From CAZGXI01 sp964529715 (GTDB lineage: Bacteria; Chloroflexota; Anaerolineae; Aggregatilineales; Ch27): a DNA stretch of 44,104 bases. The notes beneath the pieces are model-generated. The model saw only the letters and a list, made by a program, of their open reading frames with translations. It was not told the origin of the DNA and did not search any database. Below, one piece after another: positions 41,338 through 44,104 of this stretch (positions are counted from its first letter, which is position 1; each line of letters opens with the position of its first letter). The stretch spans positions 1-44,104 of the forward strand of contig CAZGXI010000039.1 of assembly GCA_964529715.1 (NCBI GenBank), given 5' to 3'. The position numbers and the translations under genes were made by a program.

Positions 41338-44016
41338 GTGAGGCCGCTTGTGAAAATAACCCATCTCAAGACCAACCATGTCGTAAATCCCCTGGGCTTC
41401 GCTATTGACCGACCAACCTTCTCCTGGATTGTTGAGGATACTCCTGATACAGTACAGACTGCCGCTCAAGTCCTGATCAGCAGCGACGGCAGCTTCACAC
41501 AGATCATCTTCGACAGCGGCAGGGTCGCCGGCCCGCTTATCGACAGCCTGGCCTATCGCCCGCCGATCTGCCTCAAGCCGCGCACCCGCTATTTCTGGAA
41601 GGTCAGAGTCTGGGGCGAAACCGAAAGCGCCGAGAGCGACGCCGCCTGGTTCGAGACTGCGAAAATGGACGAGAACTGGCAGGCGATGTGGATCACACCG
41701 GATTGGGAAGACAACCGGTTACATCCAATTTTGTATCGGCCTTTTGATCTGCCTTCCCGCGCGGTGGCAGCGCGTGCCTATATCTGTGGGCTGGGGTTGT
41801 ATCACCTGGAAGTGAACGGCCACAAGGTCGGAGACGAATACTTTACGCCCTACTGCAATGCCTACGACCGATGGCTCCAGTATCAGACGTTTGACATCAC
41901 CGATCAGCTCACCATTGGCTCAAACCTGGTGTCTGTCATGCTGGGCAACGGCTGGTACAAGGGACGCTACGGCGCCGACGGGGGCAAAGTGGGGTTCTAC
42001 GGAGATCGGTTTGCGCTGATCTGCGAGATACACATCACGTTGGAAGATGGGAAAGAGTTGATTGTCGCCACCGATCCATCGTGGAAGGCGCAGCCCTCCC
42101 CGGTCATCGAGAGCGACATCTTCGACGGCGAGACCTACGACGCCCGGATCGGGAAGAAGGTGCCATCGCCGGAAAAATCTTTTGGCGTGAGGCCGATCAA
42201 CCTCGGCACGGCCCGGTTAGAGGCCCGAAGGTCGCTTCCGGTTTGCATCAACGAAGAGATCAAGCCTGTGGCGGTGATCCACACCCCGGCAGGGGAGACT
42301 GTGCTGGACCTGGGACAGAACATGGTCGGCTGGGTGCGCTTTAAAACCGACGCCCCGGCAGGCACCCGCATCCATCTCCAATTCGGCGAAGTGCTGCAAG
42401 AGGGGAACTTCTTCCGCGACAATCTGCGTTCGGCCAGGGCGGAGTACACCTATATTGCCGACGGCACTGCTGCGGTTGTAGAGCCATACTTCACCTTTTA
42501 TGGCTTCAGATACGTCAAAGTCACCGGCTGGGTCGGCGATCTCAACCGCGACGATTTCACCGGCTGCGTCGTCTATTCGCAGATGGACATCATCGGCCAG
42601 ATCGAGACCGCGAACGAGAAGGTCAACCGGCTCTTTAAAAATGCGCTGTGGGGGCAGAAGGGCAACTTCCTCGACATCCCGACCGACTGTCCTCAACGCG
42701 ACGAACGGCTGGGGTGGACCGGCGATATTCAGGTTTTCTCAGGCACTGCCTGCTTCAACATGGATGTCAGCGCCTTTCTGTCCAAATACGTCTACGACCT
42801 CGGTAAAGAGCAGGCCAAGACCAACGGGATGGTGCCACACATTGTGCCGATGGTCAATCTGAATCACGGCGGCTCCAGCGCCTGGGGCGATGCCGCCACC
42901 ATCCTGCCGTGGAACTTATACGAGTTCTACGGTGATATCGGCGTTCTCGAAGCGCAGTTTGAGCAGATGTGCGCATGGGTCGAATACATCAGGGGGATTG
43001 ACGAAGCGTCCGGCGGCAGACGCCTGTGGACCGATGGGTTTCACTTCGGCGACTGGCTGGCGCTGGACGCCAGCGATCCGGCATCGCGTAAGGGCGGCAC
43101 GCCGGAAGATTTTATTGCGTCAGCGTTCTACTGCTATTCGGCGCGGCTGGTGGCGAAAGCCGCCGCGGTGCTCGGCAGGTCTGAGCAGGCCGCTGCCTAT
43201 GAACGCCTCTCCGCAGAGGTCAAAGCGGCGATTCAACAGGAATACTTCACCGCGACCGGGCGGCTGGCCGTTCCGACCCAGACAGGCTATGTGCTGGCGC
43301 TGTTCATGGACCTGGCGCCGGAGGAACACCGCGAGCGTGTGAAGAGCGATTTCATCGCCAGGCTGTACAAAGATAACCTGCATCTGCGGACAGGGTTCGT
43401 CGGCACCCCGTACCTCTGCCGGGTGCTCTCGAATATCGGGGCCAATGACCTGGCTTACCGCCTGTTGCTCAACGAGGATTATCCCTCGTGGCTCTATGCG
43501 ATCAATCTGGGCGCGACGACCATCTGGGAACGGTGGAATTCCCTTAATCCCGACGGCTCGATCAGTTCAACGAGTATGAACTCACTCAACCATTACGCCT
43601 ATGGGTCTATTGTCGAATGGATGTACCGCGACATGTGCGGGCTGAATCCATCTGCGGGCGAGGATGGACGCGCTGGCTTTCGGCATGCCCGCATCGCGCC
43701 CAAACCGGACAAATCCCTGCAATGGGCAAAGGCGTGCTATCGCTCGGCGGCGGGCGTTTATGAAAGTGGCTGGCGCATTGACGACGCGGGGGGGCTTATC
43801 ATCGAAATCGCCATTCCGTTCAATGCATCGGCCCAGGTCGTGCTGCCTGTGGTTCACCCAGGCGAAATCTTGCTCAACGGCTACCGGTTATGTGCCGGGG
43901 AGCAGACCGATCACGGCGTAGAATTGACTCTCGGCGCAGGCAGGTACAGGATCGAATGTCCGTCTTGGCAAAAGGATAGTACACGCTTTGAAGAAGCGTC
44001 CCGCGTTTCGCTGTGA
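41338..44016 (+). CDS. Alpha-L-rhamnosidase (GH78)
   Basis: An 892-aa intracellular enzyme (no signal peptide) that removes terminal alpha-L-rhamnose. Order: N-terminal beta domains (about 1-130), Bac_rhamnosid_N-like part with AYICGLGLYHLEVNGHKVGD (about 140-300), a sheet with LDLGQNMVGWVRF (about 320-420), the (alpha/alpha)6 catalytic domain (about 420-780) with the acidic signature DIPTDCPQRDERLGWTGD and SAWGDAATILPW, and a C-terminal beta domain with GSISSTSMNSLNHYAYGSIVEW nearby. The start is GTG at 41338 or GTG at 41350; neither has a strong ribosome site. It follows the terminator of the import genes and should act on imported rhamnosides. Confidence 0.94.
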   Translation: MRPLVKITHLKTNHVVNPLGFAIDRPTFSWIVEDTPDTVQTAAQVLISSDGSFTQIIFDSGRVAGPLIDSLAYRPPICLKPRTRYFWKVRVWGETESAESDAAWFETAKMDENWQAMWITPDWEDNRLHPILYRPFDLPSRAVAARAYICGLGLYHLEVNGHKVGDEYFTPYCNAYDRWLQYQTFDITDQLTIGSNLVSVMLGNGWYKGRYGADGGKVGFYGDRFALICEIHITLEDGKELIVATDPSWKAQPSPVIESDIFDGETYDARIGKKVPSPEKSFGVRPINLGTARLEARRSLPVCINEEIKPVAVIHTPAGETVLDLGQNMVGWVRFKTDAPAGTRIHLQFGEVLQEGNFFRDNLRSARAEYTYIADGTAAVVEPYFTFYGFRYVKVTGWVGDLNRDDFTGCVVYSQMDIIGQIETANEKVNRLFKNALWGQKGNFLDIPTDCPQRDERLGWTGDIQVFSGTACFNMDVSAFLSKYVYDLGKEQAKTNGMVPHIVPMVNLNHGGSSAWGDAATILPWNLYEFYGDIGVLEAQFEQMCAWVEYIRGIDEASGGRRLWTDGFHFGDWLALDASDPASRKGGTPEDFIASAFYCYSARLVAKAAAVLGRSEQAAAYERLSAEVKAAIQQEYFTATGRLAVPTQTGYVLALFMDLAPEEHRERVKSDFIARLYKDNLHLRTGFVGTPYLCRVLSNIGANDLAYRLLLNEDYPSWLYAINLGATTIWERWNSLNPDGSISSTSMNSLNHYAYGSIVEWMYRDMCGLNPSAGEDGRAGFRHARIAPKPDKSLQWAKACYRSAAGVYESGWRIDDAGGLIIEIAIPFNASAQVVLPVVHPGEILLNGYRLCAGEQTDHGVELTLGAGRYRIECPSWQKDSTRFEEASRVSL

Positions 44017-44038
44017 GGTTCGCAGTTATGTGACGACT

Positions 44039-44058
44039 CCGCCGCCTAAAGGCGGCGG
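44039..44058. repeat. Palindrome with TAAA loop
   Basis: An 8-bp perfect stem CCGCCGCC / GGCGGCGG around TAAA, followed by GCTTCCC. Same design as at 16-35. No gene follows before the window ends. Confidence 0.5.
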
Positions 44059-44104
44059 CTTCCCAGGGCACGCCTGACCCACTGGCCGACGTTACGCCCT
44101 GGCC

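Noticed and set aside
44039..44058. Terminator of the rhamnosidase gene
   Set aside because: The hairpin lacks a T-run and repeats the design of an unrelated site at 16-35, so it is better seen as a dispersed palindrome.

Overview
The window looks like a metagenome-derived scaffold (it holds a 100-N gap) from a GC-rich bacterium, most likely a Chloroflexota/Anaerolineae-type organism. This is an inference, with no marker gene to settle it. Pointers are Pro/Thr-rich spacers in secreted proteins, frequent GTG starts, a fused transaldolase/phosphoglucose isomerase, a PknB-like kinase with an extracellular propeller, TadE/TadG-type proteins, GT-C membrane glycosyltransferases and a tRNA-Trp T-box leader.

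Layout. 1-9.3 kb: zinc-ribbon membrane protein, CzrA-like ArsR regulator, DUF4397-fasciclin secreted protein, MFS transporter, a 1010-aa Ser/Thr kinase-propeller receptor, a DUF433/DUF5615 toxin-antitoxin pair lying between two copies of a 59-bp repeat copied from the kinase 3' end, a chimeric orphan antitoxin-like ORF and a secreted glycoside hydrolase. 9.3-10.9 kb: an orphan promoter with structured sequence behind it, a CBS-ACT protein, and a 45-bp tandem array broken by the gap. 10.9-16.5 kb: secreted C39-like protease with TPRs, CrtC/AttH-like protein, a nested-palindrome REP element and two membrane glycosyltransferases. 16.6-20.8 kb: T-box-controlled trpS, an emfourin/protealysin inhibitor-protease pair, and rpiA.

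20.8-33.8 kb is a long minus-strand block. Read in the direction of transcription it runs DUF1028 protein, PspA-like coiled-coil protein, OmpR-type response regulator, TadE-like protein, TadG-like VWA protein, TadE-anchored protein with cysteine-rich DUF4215 repeats, SH3 lipoprotein, 7TM-GAF protein, GT-C glycosyltransferase. The three Tad-like genes form a compact operon ending in a double hairpin. They carry no secretin, ATPase or prepilin peptidase, and are the best candidate here for an undescribed surface system.

33.9-44.0 kb: the fused tal-pgi gene ends in a clear terminator and is divergent from a LacI-family regulator with a textbook promoter and a 16-bp palindromic operator. LacI leads a carbohydrate import operon (two permeases, binding protein) followed, after an intercistronic terminator, by a GH78 alpha-L-rhamnosidase. 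The logic is import of rhamnose-containing glycosides and intracellular release of rhamnose; the transporter ATPase must be encoded elsewhere.

Several families of short palindromic or MITE-like repeats occupy intergenic DNA, and one has apparently entered a coding region.
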